Assembly (NCBI GenBank): GCA_947630925.1
Contig: CANRJM010000013.1
Coordinates: forward strand, 1 to 50,157
DNA: 50,157 bases
Reading direction: 5' to 3'
DNA from: an uncultured Lachnospiraceae bacterium
GTDB taxonomy: Bacteria; Bacillota; Clostridia; Lachnospirales; Lachnospiraceae
Shown: positions 26,145-35,286 of the stretch, one piece after another
How the letters are laid out: each line of letters opens with the position of its first letter
Numbering within the stretch: the first letter of the stretch is position 1
Notes under the pieces: model-generated
Told to the model about the DNA's origin: nothing
The model's database searches: none
The model's input: the letters and a program-made list of their open reading frames with translations, nothing else
Position numbers and translations under genes: made by a program

Positions 26145-27020
26145 ATGCACCGTTTTTTACGAGCTATCGGCTTTAGCAATATAAAAAGCCGGCGGGATTT
26201 TGATCCAATTCTCGGTAAAGTCATGGACCATCCGGACAAAAAAAGAAAAATCCAACTCACACCCGACTGTACCTATACAGAATTTGCCATGGAAGTTGGA
26301 TCACAAATTGGTATTGTGTTGCGTGGAGAATACGATAAAAAAGGATTCTTTTACATGGAACATTATTTTCCCTATTGTGAGAGCCGCCTGATTACATCGC
26401 ATGAGGATGTCACGGTCAACAAAAGAGTGGATACCAACGCATTTACCGGAATGTGCGATGATTTGCGACTTGGCATCTCTGTTATCTTCTATCTGCAAAA
26501 TGCCATAGACTATATGGAGCTTCACTGTGCAGATAACACGCCCCGCAAAGCAAAGCTGACGCTCTCCGGCCTATCATTAAAGGGCACGGTTATCCTTGGC
26601 GTTTATCATGACGTGATTTCCTGCCAAAAACAAAATTATATTACGCAATATAGAAATCATCTGATCTCAAAAGCAAAGAACGGCGACCAGAAAGCAATTG
26701 ACGATCTGGCCATTGGAGAAATCAGCACTTCTTCCATGCTTCGCAGCCGTATCAAAACAGAAGACCTCTATTCTATTGTAAAAACAAGCATTGTACCATA
26801 TGGTTCCGAATCTGACCACTATTCTGTGCTTGGCATCATCGTAAACTGGTCTGTTGCCAGAAACGCGCTTACCAACGAGGAAGTCTATCAGATGCTGTTA
26901 AACTGCAACCATCTTTTGATCAATGTATGCATTCACAAAGACGATCTGTTAGGCGAGCCAGAAATCGGACGACGGTTTAAAGGAGTGATTTGGATGCAGG
27001 GACATAGCGACTTTCTATAA
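26145..27020 (+). CDS. DUF3881 family protein
   Basis: 291 residues, soluble, matching the DUF3881 pattern known from Lachnospiraceae: start MHRFLRAIGFSNIKS, then HEDVTVNKRVDTNAFTGMCDD, LRLGISVIFYLQN and a C-terminal GEPEIGRRFKGVIWMQG. No catalytic motif, signal peptide or membrane helix is visible, and the function is unknown. The final part (CNHLLINVCIHKDDLLGEPE) is the best conserved in my memory of the family. The start at 26145 has AGGAGAAAGGA upstream. It is alone on the plus strand, divergent from degV and convergent with the PBP gene, with only two bases between stop codons. Confidence 0.85.
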   Translation: MHRFLRAIGFSNIKSRRDFDPILGKVMDHPDKKRKIQLTPDCTYTEFAMEVGSQIGIVLRGEYDKKGFFYMEHYFPYCESRLITSHEDVTVNKRVDTNAFTGMCDDLRLGISVIFYLQNAIDYMELHCADNTPRKAKLTLSGLSLKGTVILGVYHDVISCQKQNYITQYRNHLISKAKNGDQKAIDDLAIGEISTSSMLRSRIKTEDLYSIVKTSIVPYGSESDHYSVLGIIVNWSVARNALTNEEVYQMLLNCNHLLINVCIHKDDLLGEPEIGRRFKGVIWMQGHSDFL

Positions 27021-27022
27021 TA

Positions 27023-29527
27023 TCACTCTGTGCTATTATGCACTTTGCATTGCTCTTGCAACATCTGATTTGTTTTAAGATGTCCTGACACCCCCTGTAC
27101 ATCTGCCTGTTCGATCAAGAACACTTCCTCATACGTATCTTCCTTTGGACAATTCTTCCCCGCCAACATTCCGGAAGCTCTGCAAATTTTATATTTTACA
27201 TGGCAATTACAGTTCTGTTTCGGCTCTGTTCCTGCTGCAAAATATTCCTTCTGCACATAAGATTTCCCCTGCACATCCGTACAGAGTCCCTCTACAGCAA
27301 GATTTCCGCATTCCGTACAGATGTTATATGAAACAATATCTTCCGGACGATGAAATTTCCCGCTCTGCAAATTCTTCTGTTTGTGTATCCGTTCCATAAT
27401 TTCCTTCCAAATTGTCAGATGATACGCCGTATTTTCCCCGGCGTTTCCGTTCTCTTCGTCCTGACCGGTCCAGATGCCCGCCGTATAATACGGCGTATAT
27501 CCGTCAAACCAAAAGTCTGTCATGCCATCGGTCGTTCCGGTTTCCCCCGCCTGTTCTATCATCAAATCGGAAAAGCCGGCTTTTTGAGCCGCGCCTTTCT
27601 CTATTCCCTCTTTCATAACATTGGTCAACAGCCACGCAGTAGATTCTTTCATCACTCTGGTAGCGCTGGTATCATTCTCTAACAGAATATTCCCCTTTCC
27701 ATCAACTATCTTTGTATAAAAACGGGGCCGCTGATAAATCCCTCTGTTGGCGATTGCCGCATATGCTGCAGTCAGCTCCAGATTTGTCACTCCATCCACT
27801 AATTTACCTTCTGCTAACTGCAGTTGTAAATCACTATTGATATTTCCTGCTTCATCCTCCTTTTTTTCTACTATTGTAGAAAACCCAAGTTTCCTTAAAT
27901 ATTCATATCCGGTGCGGACAGAAGTCTTCTTTAGGGTATTGACAGACGAAAATGGATCGGAAAAAAGAATGGCATTGCGAATCGTCATCAATCCATGTTC
28001 CCCATTATTTTCTATCGTTCCCAATGTCATCCCTGCCGTATCCAATGCAGGTAAATAGACAGACATCACATCAAGAGCCGTTCCCGGCTGTCTGGTATCC
28101 TCTGTCGCCCTGTTAATCGCACGGTTTACAAGCCTCTGCCCTCTTCCTCCAACTACAGCCTTAACTCTTCCCGTCGCCTGTTCCATTAGTACAAAAGAGG
28201 TCTGCGGTCGTTTTACCAACTGAAAATTTTCTGATACCAGCACGCCGCCTTCTTTTAACATATATTTTTTAAATATCGAAACATAATATCTTGCTTTTTT
28301 ATTGTCCAAAAAAAATAAAGAGATATTTTCATTCCTGCTTTCAAAAATATAGTTTTTAACATCAATTTCACTATATTCCTTTAATACGCCGTCTTTGGCG
28401 ATAACCAGGCTATATGTCAGATATGATTTTTTGTCCGCAGGATAATACCGGTCATCATTGACCACTGAATCACAAATACTTTGCATGGTATTATCCTGAC
28501 AGGTGTAAATCTTAAGCCCTGACCGGTACAGCGCATTATAGGCCTGAGTCTGTGAATAGCCCAGTTTGTTTTTCAAGTCAAGGATGACCTGATTTGCTAC
28601 GGCATCCGTGTAGTAGGAATTAAACTTATCACTAACATTAATTTTTGCATTAACGGCATTCTGTACCCGAAGGTAGACGGCGTCTCCCAAAGCATCCTCA
28701 TATTCATCCTCAGAAATGAGGCCGTCTTCTAACATGATTTTTAATATCTGGCTGCGTCTTCCTGTATTCTCCTCCTGATGACTGACAGGATCATACTGCG
28801 CCGGATCCGCTGCAACTGCGGCAAGGACCGCCGCTTCTGACACCGTCAATTCCATAATATCTTTGTCAAAATACCGTTTAGAGGCTGCCTGCACTCCAGT
28901 CAGTCCCTCTCCCATATTGATTGTATTCAGATAGTACTCCAGAATCTGTTCTTTATCCAAACTGTTCTCCAAATCCACTCCAAGAAGCTGCTCCGTTATC
29001 CTGTTAGAAACTCTTTTCATAAGCGAGTTCCCTTTTTCCCCACTCATAATCTGGTTTTTGATTAATTGCAGAGTAATCGTATCTGTTGCAGAGGAATCCA
29101 GACTGTTTCCGGTCAATTCCTGATAGATGACCTGAAATATCCCCTGCATATCTACGCCATGATGCTCATAAAAATACCTGTCCTCCGCAGCAACAAAAGC
29201 CTGCTGTACACCCTGCGGAATGTCTGCAATCCCAACGTATTCACTATCAATATCCGACGCATCCAGTTTTTGGATCTCCTTCCCGGCAATGTCATACATC
29301 ACACTGGAACTTCCTTTTGACAGCAAATCAAGCTCCTGCACCTTTGGCGTATGGCTGACCAGCCCCCGAATGACTTTGGATGTCCCAAGCACGCATACAA
29401 AAATAAGCGCAATGCCAATGATTGCGCTGGCATAGCCCAGATACTTCCTGATACGGCGCATTGTTTTTTTTGAATTTCCGGTCAATGCCCTCTTTTTCTT
29501 ATTGACTTCCTGCTGGCTGTAATTCAT
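27023..29527 (-). CDS. Class A penicillin-binding protein with degenerate transpeptidase domain
   Basis: 834 residues. One membrane anchor (about 31-50) precedes a GT51 transglycosylase domain. Motif 1 is EDRYFYEHHG (E115), motif 2 reads TDTITLQLIKN (148-158, where GxSTxxQQ is usual), and motif 3 is NRITE with E179. Both catalytic glutamates are kept. The C-terminal transpeptidase-like domain (about 440-700) has lost its active-site motifs: PGTALD (481-486) replaces PGSxxK, SDP (523-525) replaces SxN, and ETG (662-664) replaces KTG. A Cys-rich tail (about 745-834) is typical of clostridial PBPs. So it is probably a glycan polymerase whose transpeptidase fold serves structure or binding only. 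GTs of SEDS type or other PBPs are not in this window. Start ATG at 29527 follows AAAGGAAG. Confidence 0.88.
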   Translation of the reverse strand: MNYSQQEVNKKKRALTGNSKKTMRRIRKYLGYASAIIGIALIFVCVLGTSKVIRGLVSHTPKVQELDLLSKGSSSVMYDIAGKEIQKLDASDIDSEYVGIADIPQGVQQAFVAAEDRYFYEHHGVDMQGIFQVIYQELTGNSLDSSATDTITLQLIKNQIMSGEKGNSLMKRVSNRITEQLLGVDLENSLDKEQILEYYLNTINMGEGLTGVQAASKRYFDKDIMELTVSEAAVLAAVAADPAQYDPVSHQEENTGRRSQILKIMLEDGLISEDEYEDALGDAVYLRVQNAVNAKINVSDKFNSYYTDAVANQVILDLKNKLGYSQTQAYNALYRSGLKIYTCQDNTMQSICDSVVNDDRYYPADKKSYLTYSLVIAKDGVLKEYSEIDVKNYIFESRNENISLFFLDNKKARYYVSIFKKYMLKEGGVLVSENFQLVKRPQTSFVLMEQATGRVKAVVGGRGQRLVNRAINRATEDTRQPGTALDVMSVYLPALDTAGMTLGTIENNGEHGLMTIRNAILFSDPFSSVNTLKKTSVRTGYEYLRKLGFSTIVEKKEDEAGNINSDLQLQLAEGKLVDGVTNLELTAAYAAIANRGIYQRPRFYTKIVDGKGNILLENDTSATRVMKESTAWLLTNVMKEGIEKGAAQKAGFSDLMIEQAGETGTTDGMTDFWFDGYTPYYTAGIWTGQDEENGNAGENTAYHLTIWKEIMERIHKQKNLQSGKFHRPEDIVSYNICTECGNLAVEGLCTDVQGKSYVQKEYFAAGTEPKQNCNCHVKYKICRASGMLAGKNCPKEDTYEEVFLIEQADVQGVSGHLKTNQMLQEQCKVHNSTE

Positions 29528-29570
29528 ATGGAACGCTTCCTTTCAATGCATATGTATATAGATAATAACT

Positions 29571-29601
29571 GGCTGCCGTACATAAAATCTGCACGGCAGC
29601 C
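29571..29601. terminator. Inverted repeat between purA and the PBP gene
   Basis: GGCTGCCGT (29571-29579) pairs with ACGGCAGCC (29593-29601) over a 13-base loop. There is no T-tract on either side, so termination is uncertain; it lies 20 bases after the purA stop codon. Confidence 0.5.
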
Positions 29602-29621
29602 ACATATCCTCTTAGTACGTT

Positions 29622-30905
29622 CTATCGATTACGATAAATGATATCTGTTCTCTTTGGTCCATTTGATACCATGGAAATCGGTACTCCCAGTTCCTTTTCA
29701 ATAAATTCTACGTAGTTTCTGCAATTCTCAGGAAGTTGTTCATATTCTTTGATGCCATTAATATCGCATTCCCATCCCGGCAAAACTGTGTAAACAGGTT
29801 TTGCTTTGGCAAGTTTTGCAGTAACCGGAAAATCCTTCACTACTTTCCCATCAATTTCATATCCGATGCAAACCGGAATCTCCTTTAAATAACCAAGGCA
29901 ATCTAATACCGTCAGGACTACTTCCGTTGCCCCCTGAATCTCACAGCCATAACGGCTTGCAACAGCATCAAACCACCCCATACGGCGCGGGCGTCCGGTG
30001 GTTGCGCCATATTCCCCGCCGTCTCCGCCATGTCTGCGAAGTTCATCTGCTTCTTTTTCATCTAAAATCTCACTAACAAATTCTCCGGCGCCAACCGCAC
30101 TGGAATACGCTTTTACCACTGTCACGATCCGCTTAATTGCATATGGCGGAATCCCTGCGCCAATCGCTCCGTATGCAGCAAGGGTAGAAGAAGAAGTAAC
30201 CATTGGATAAATGCCGTGATCCGGATCCTTTAAGGAACCTAATTGCCCTTCCAAAAGAATATTTTTGCCCTCTGCAATTGCCTGCCGCAGATAGGCCGAT
30301 ACATCGCAGATATAGGGTTCTATCATATCACGATACGCAAGCAGCGTTTTTAACAATTCTTCCTGGTCTAGCTTTGGTTTATGATATAAATGTTCCAGAA
30401 TGACATTTTTCTGCTCGCAAATACGATTTATTTTTTCCTTTAATCCCTCTTCATCAAATAATTCTGATACCTGAATACCGATTTTTGCATATTTATCTGA
30501 ATAGAAAGGAGCAATCCCCGACTTTGTGGAACCAAAGGACTTCTTTCCAAGACGTTCCTCCTCGTATTCATCAAATGCAATGTGGTATGGCATTAAAATT
30601 TGAGCCCTGTCAGAGACCAGGAGTTTCGGCTCCGGAACTCCTTTTTCTACCAGGTCTTTCACTTCCTGTAATAAATATGGAATATTCAAAGCAACACCAT
30701 TGCCAATGATGCTTGTAGTATGGCTATAAAAAACTCCGGAAGGCAGAAGATGCAGTGCAAATTTCCCATAGTCATTAATAATGGTATGACCGGCATTACT
30801 TCCTCCCTGGAAACGTATTACAATGTCAGATTCCCGGCCTAGCATATCCGTAATCTTTCCTTTTCCTTCGTCTCCCCAATTAGCGCCAACAATAGCTGTT
30901 ACCAT
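29622..30905 (-). CDS. purA: Adenylosuccinate synthetase
   Basis: 427 residues. The start MVTAIVGANWGDEGKGKITD contains the GTP-binding loop. NAGHT, the IMP-binding STKSGIAPFYSDK, GRPRRMGWFD and the C-terminal guanine-specificity segment VSNGPKRTD are all present. Family knowledge: it condenses IMP and aspartate with GTP to adenylosuccinate, which purB then cleaves to AMP. The ATG at 30905 follows GGAGGAAAAT; upstream in-frame starts lack a site. It lies about 100 bases after the HD-GYP gene. Confidence 0.97.
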   Translation of the reverse strand: MVTAIVGANWGDEGKGKITDMLGRESDIVIRFQGGSNAGHTIINDYGKFALHLLPSGVFYSHTTSIIGNGVALNIPYLLQEVKDLVEKGVPEPKLLVSDRAQILMPYHIAFDEYEEERLGKKSFGSTKSGIAPFYSDKYAKIGIQVSELFDEEGLKEKINRICEQKNVILEHLYHKPKLDQEELLKTLLAYRDMIEPYICDVSAYLRQAIAEGKNILLEGQLGSLKDPDHGIYPMVTSSSTLAAYGAIGAGIPPYAIKRIVTVVKAYSSAVGAGEFVSEILDEKEADELRRHGGDGGEYGATTGRPRRMGWFDAVASRYGCEIQGATEVVLTVLDCLGYLKEIPVCIGYEIDGKVVKDFPVTAKLAKAKPVYTVLPGWECDINGIKEYEQLPENCRNYVEFIEKELGVPISMVSNGPKRTDIIYRNR

Positions 30906-31006
30906 ATTTTCCTCCATTCCGCCGTTAGCCACGACATGCATTTTCTATCTTTCTATCTGATTTTCATAACAGACGGCAGATATCTCTCCCCTCTGTCAAG
31001 TATAGC

Positions 31007-32173
31007 CTAATCCATAATTCTGTCAATGTATATAGAGCGTTCTTTTCTCAAATCATGATAGGTCTCGCCAACCTTAACGATTGGTCTTGAAAACTCCTCT
31101 GTATTGACCAAAACTACCTTACCCGTCTCTCCCGTCGTCAACCGGACCTCTGTATTCATATATGCCTGTACTGCCGTAGATAAAAACGGCAGTAAATACT
31201 CTACCTCATATTTTGTGAGCCCTTCGCTTTCGAACATATGCAGCACTTCAAAAGGACAGATTGCCTTACGATAAACACGGTCTGAAGTCATTGCGTCATA
31301 AGTATCCGCAATGGCAACAATTTTTGCAAACGGACTGATTTGTTCTGAATGATAACCGCCCGGATATCCGCTCCCGTCACAACGTTCATGATGGCGCATT
31401 GCCACTTCTGCAACCCGTGGATCCAAGTCCAGGTTCTTTAATATATTATTGCCATGCAATACATGCGTCTTGATGATATTAAATTCTGATATCGTCAAAC
31501 GATCTTTTTTCATCAGCACCTCATCCGATATCATCATCTTCCCGATATCATGAAGCAGGCCGGCCAGCGTCAGCGTATCCAAATCTTCTTTTGAGATATC
31601 CGGCATGGCGGCAGTCGCAATAACATTGCTCAACAAAGCGACATTCATACTGTGCACGTATGTCACGTCATCATATCCCTTCATACACTGGAGCATATCC
31701 AGAATGTTTAAGCTGTTGCGGCTTGCGCCTACCACACTTTTTACCTCAGAAAGGATTTCCTTGCTGTCAATCTCTTCGTTTTGCATGACAACACGATTTA
31801 AGGCATCTTTTACATGATCGACCGTTTCCACAAAACCGGCATGAAACTCCTGATACTCCTTTGATTCCCGAACCGCATCATAATAATTCTTTGTATCCGC
31901 CTCATTTGCCGCCTGATATGCGGGTTCCGGCGATGCATATTTTACTTCTTCCTTCCCTTCCTGCTGCGTCTTATCGCCCAGGACAGGCGTCTTACCGTCC
32001 TGCTCCACTTCAACGCGGATCGCAAATACAGAATGCTCTTTTAACGCTTCAATAATGTCTGACGTCAACACAGTCCCTGCCGGAATCAACAATTGTTCCT
32101 CTGCTGTGTACACATGATCCGCCGTTACCATATTCTCAGTAATGCGCGACGTTAAAATACGTTTCCCCGCCAT
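31007..32173 (-). CDS. HD-GYP domain protein, probable c-di-GMP phosphodiesterase
   Basis: 388 residues. The N-terminal region (about 1-135) lacks a recognised sensor domain and has no membrane helix. The HD-GYP domain (about 140-320) has LAGLLHDIGKM, the HHERCDGSGYPGG signature, and IADTYDAMTSDRVYR. A C-terminal part (about 325-388) is beta-rich (TGETGKVVLVNTEEFSRP). Family knowledge: HD-GYP proteins hydrolyse c-di-GMP to pGpG or GMP. No GGDEF gene is in the window. It sits between purB and purA with spacing that leaves room for separate transcription. ATG at 32173 follows GGATGGAGGTATT. Confidence 0.88.
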   Translation of the reverse strand: MAGKRILTSRITENMVTADHVYTAEEQLLIPAGTVLTSDIIEALKEHSVFAIRVEVEQDGKTPVLGDKTQQEGKEEVKYASPEPAYQAANEADTKNYYDAVRESKEYQEFHAGFVETVDHVKDALNRVVMQNEEIDSKEILSEVKSVVGASRNSLNILDMLQCMKGYDDVTYVHSMNVALLSNVIATAAMPDISKEDLDTLTLAGLLHDIGKMMISDEVLMKKDRLTISEFNIIKTHVLHGNNILKNLDLDPRVAEVAMRHHERCDGSGYPGGYHSEQISPFAKIVAIADTYDAMTSDRVYRKAICPFEVLHMFESEGLTKYEVEYLLPFLSTAVQAYMNTEVRLTTGETGKVVLVNTEEFSRPIVKVGETYHDLRKERSIYIDRIMD

Positions 32174-32197
32174 AATACCTCCATCCTACTAAACAAA

Positions 32198-32234
32198 AAC
32201 AGTTTCCCCGTTTACCGGTATATTTGAAACTGTT
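32198..32234 (-). terminator. Terminator downstream of purB
   Basis: On the minus strand AACAGTTTC and GAAACTGTT form a 9-base-pair stem, followed by TTTTG. It lies 12-48 bases after the purB stop codon and before the HD-GYP start. Confidence 0.6.
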
Positions 32235-32245
32235 CTCCATTAGAT

Positions 32246-33700
32246 TTAAACAGTTATCTCTGATTTAACTCCAAGGATCTCCCGATTTGCCTCCAAAACC
32301 GGATTGACTGTTTCCTCAATAAACTCTTTTACCTGTGAAGAAGCGCGTCCGGTATATTTTTCCGGATTCATGGATTCCTGCAATTCTTTTAAATTCATTG
32401 GAAACTCAGAATCTTCGGCAATCAGTTCCAATAAATTATTCTCTTTTCCATATTCTTTTACATTTTTCCCCGCTTCCATAGAAAGCGTGCGAATCTTCTC
32501 ATGCAGCTCCTGTCTGTTCCCGCCTGCTTTTACCGCATCCATCATAATATTTTCCGTTGCCATAAACGGCAGCTCAGAAAGCAGTCTCTTCTCAATAACC
32601 TTATCATAAACGACAAGACCGTCTACTACATTTAACAGAAGATCCAGAATTCCATCCGTTGCCAGAAATCCCTCCGGAATACTGATTCTCTTATTTGCCG
32701 AATCATCCAGCGTACGTTCAAACCACTGGCAGGCTGAGGTAAACATTGTATTGGTTACATCTGCCATAACATAACGTGACAGGGATGCAATTCTCTCGCT
32801 CCGCATTGGATTTCTTTTATAAGCCATTGCGGAAGAACCAATCTGGTTCTTCTCAAACGGTTCCTCAATTTCCTTTAAGTGCTGCAGCAGGCGGATATCA
32901 TTTGAAAATTTGTGTGCGCTTGCTGCAATTCCTGCCAGAACATTGACCACGCGCGTATCTAACTTACGGGAATAGGTCTGTCCGGATACAGGATAGCATG
33001 AGTCGAATCCCATTTTTTCTGCAATCATTTGATCCAGCTTCTTGACCTTCTCCTCATCTCCATCAAATAATTCCATAAAACTTGCCTGTGTTCCCGTTGT
33101 TCCTTTGGACCCCAAAAGCTTTATCGTAGATAAAACATATTCCAAATCTTCCAAGTCCATCATAAATTCCTGCAGCCACAAAGTGGCACGCTTTCCAACT
33201 GTTGTTGGCTGCGCCGGTTGAAAATGCGTAAATGCAAGCGTTGGAAGATTTCTATACTTCATCGCAAATTTCGATAATTCATCGATTACATTGACCAATT
33301 TTGTGCGAATCAGCCGTAACGCCTCCGTCATAATAATCACGTCGGTATTATCGCCTACATAGCACGAGGTTGCACCAAGATGAATAATACCCGCTGCTTT
33401 TGGACATTGTTGCCCGTAAGCGTATACATGTGACATAACGTCATGACGCACCAGTTTTTCTCTCTCTCTGGCAACATCATAATTGATTTCCTCCGCATGC
33501 GCTTTCAGCTCTTCAATCTGTTCTTTGGAAACGGCAGGCTCCCCCTGTTCGTTCTTTAAGCCCAGTTCATTTTCCGCCTCCGCAAGGGCAATCCAAAGAC
33601 GCCTCCATGTTTTAAATTTTTTATCCGGCGAAAATATATACTGCATCTCCTTGCTCGCATAACGCTCAGAAAGAGGGCTGGTATATCTGTCGTTACTCAT
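32246..33700 (-). CDS. purB: Adenylosuccinate lyase
   Basis: 484 residues, longer than the about 430 of Bacillus PurB and closer to the larger clostridial and animal form. Superfamily motifs are visible: THFQPAQPTTVGKRA, the catalytic loop GSSAMAYKRNPMRSE, and DVIIMTEALRL. Family knowledge: it cleaves SAICAR to AICAR and adenylosuccinate to AMP. It follows purF by 60 bases with GGAGGAAGTTT ahead of ATG 33700. Confidence 0.96.
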   Translation of the reverse strand: MSNDRYTSPLSERYASKEMQYIFSPDKKFKTWRRLWIALAEAENELGLKNEQGEPAVSKEQIEELKAHAEEINYDVAREREKLVRHDVMSHVYAYGQQCPKAAGIIHLGATSCYVGDNTDVIIMTEALRLIRTKLVNVIDELSKFAMKYRNLPTLAFTHFQPAQPTTVGKRATLWLQEFMMDLEDLEYVLSTIKLLGSKGTTGTQASFMELFDGDEEKVKKLDQMIAEKMGFDSCYPVSGQTYSRKLDTRVVNVLAGIAASAHKFSNDIRLLQHLKEIEEPFEKNQIGSSAMAYKRNPMRSERIASLSRYVMADVTNTMFTSACQWFERTLDDSANKRISIPEGFLATDGILDLLLNVVDGLVVYDKVIEKRLLSELPFMATENIMMDAVKAGGNRQELHEKIRTLSMEAGKNVKEYGKENNLLELIAEDSEFPMNLKELQESMNPEKYTGRASSQVKEFIEETVNPVLEANREILGVKSEITV

Positions 33701-33760
33701 AAACTTCCTCCAATCCTACATTTGCTATTTTCGTTACCAATCTGTTTTTTCTGATCTGCA

Positions 33761-35209
33761 TTACTTTTCATACTCTCCCCGAATATCCTCCGTCGGAGCG
33801 TCTACCGGGTAATTATTTGAAAAGCAGGCGTCACAATATCCCATATCTCCGTCAATCAATTCGCTCAGACGATTTAAATCAAGATACCCCAGCGAATCGG
33901 CATTCATCATCCGGCTAATCTCTTCAACGGAATGATGATAGGCAATCAGTTGATCGCTCGACGGTACATCCGTTCCAAAATAACACGGATACAAAAACGG
34001 CGGCGAACTGATACGCACATGCACCTCTTTTGCGCCGGCGTCCTTTAACATCTTGACAATGCGCGCACTCGTTGTCCCCCGCACAATTGAGTCATCCACC
34101 ATGACTACGCGTTTGTCCCTGACTACTTCTTTCAATACGTTCAGCTTTACCATAACGCTCGATTCTCTTGCCGATTGCTTTGGTTTAATAAATGTACGTC
34201 CGACATAACTGTTTTTCACAAATGCAGTCCCATATGGAATGCCGGATTCCAATGCATATCCCATTGCCGCTACATTACCGGATTCCGGAACGCCCACGAC
34301 AATATCAGCTTCTACAGGATGCGACTGTGCAAGAATCCTTCCCGCCGTGATACGGGAGCTATGCACGGAAATCTGATCAAAATAGCTATCCGGTCTTGCA
34401 AAATAAATATATTCAAAAATACACCTTGCTTTTTTTTCTGCCGCCATACTTTTATCTGACCGAATGCCTTCCGCAGTAATCGTAACAATCTCCCCCGGCT
34501 CCACATCACGCACAAACTCTGCGCCAACCGTGTCTAACGCACAGGTTTCTGAAGAGAGAAAATATGCATTATCCCTTTTCCCGATGCAAAGAGGCCGAAA
34601 ACCATGCGGATCTCTCGCGCCAATCAGTTTTCTTGGACTGGCAACCACAAGGGAATATGCCCCCTTAATACGATTCATTGCATTTTTCACGGCATCTTCG
34701 ACGGTTCCCGTCTGCAAACGCTCTCTGGCAATCAAGTAGGCAATGACCTCTGAATCAATGGTAGTCTGAAAAATTGCTCCGTTTAACTCCAGTTCATTTC
34801 GCAGATTGATTGCATTTACAAGGTTTCCGTTATGCGCCAGAAGCAATGTGCCTTTGATATAATTCAATACCAACGGTTGTATATTCTCTACAGCGCTGGC
34901 GCCAGCCGTTGAATAGCGTACATGTCCGACGCCGATATCTCCCTTCAGCTTTTCTAACTTCTCAGCATTAAACACCTCATTGACCAATCCCATTCCTTTA
35001 CAGGTATTGACATTGCGCGGCGGACCATCCGTTCTGCTTACGGCAATACCGCAGCTTTCCTGCCCGCGATGCTGTAACGCAAACAAACCGTAATAGATGG
35101 AAGACGCCACATCATTTCCATCAAAATCATACATACCAAAAACGCCGCATTCTTCTCCCAATTTTGGGCAATGTCCGCCGTCCGTACAACAATCTATCAA
35201 ATTATCCAT
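33761..35209 (-). CDS. purF: Amidophosphoribosyltransferase
   Basis: 482 residues. A short propeptide (about 20 residues) precedes the catalytic cysteine of EECGVFGMYD; cleavage there would expose the N-terminal nucleophile. The glutaminase part has QHRGQESCGI and GHVRYSTAG. The PRTase part has the PRPP loop RVVMVDDSIVRGTTS and VPESGNVAAMGYA. C-terminal cysteines (CDACF) suggest the 4Fe-4S form of Bacillus. Family knowledge: first committed step of purine synthesis. Start ATG at 35209 follows GGAGGACAGA. It lies 77 bases after purC, with a terminator-like hairpin between. Confidence 0.96.
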   Translation of the reverse strand: MDNLIDCCTDGGHCPKLGEECGVFGMYDFDGNDVASSIYYGLFALQHRGQESCGIAVSRTDGPPRNVNTCKGMGLVNEVFNAEKLEKLKGDIGVGHVRYSTAGASAVENIQPLVLNYIKGTLLLAHNGNLVNAINLRNELELNGAIFQTTIDSEVIAYLIARERLQTGTVEDAVKNAMNRIKGAYSLVVASPRKLIGARDPHGFRPLCIGKRDNAYFLSSETCALDTVGAEFVRDVEPGEIVTITAEGIRSDKSMAAEKKARCIFEYIYFARPDSYFDQISVHSSRITAGRILAQSHPVEADIVVGVPESGNVAAMGYALESGIPYGTAFVKNSYVGRTFIKPKQSARESSVMVKLNVLKEVVRDKRVVMVDDSIVRGTTSARIVKMLKDAGAKEVHVRISSPPFLYPCYFGTDVPSSDQLIAYHHSVEEISRMMNADSLGYLDLNRLSELIDGDMGYCDACFSNNYPVDAPTEDIRGEYEK

Positions 35210-35242
35210 TCTGTCCTCCAAAGCAATACGATATTATTCATA

Positions 35243-35274
35243 GAAAAACCCGAAATCACCCAGGCAATTTCGGG
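35243..35274 (-). terminator. Intrinsic terminator between purC and purF
   Basis: On the minus strand CCCGAAAT (35274-35267), a 10-base loop, ATTTCGGG (35256-35249) and a TTTTTC tract form a compact terminator. It lies between the purC stop at 35287 and the purF ribosome binding site. No separate purF promoter is visible in the 33 bases between hairpin and start. Confidence 0.8.
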
Positions 35275-35286
35275 AAAACATATCCA

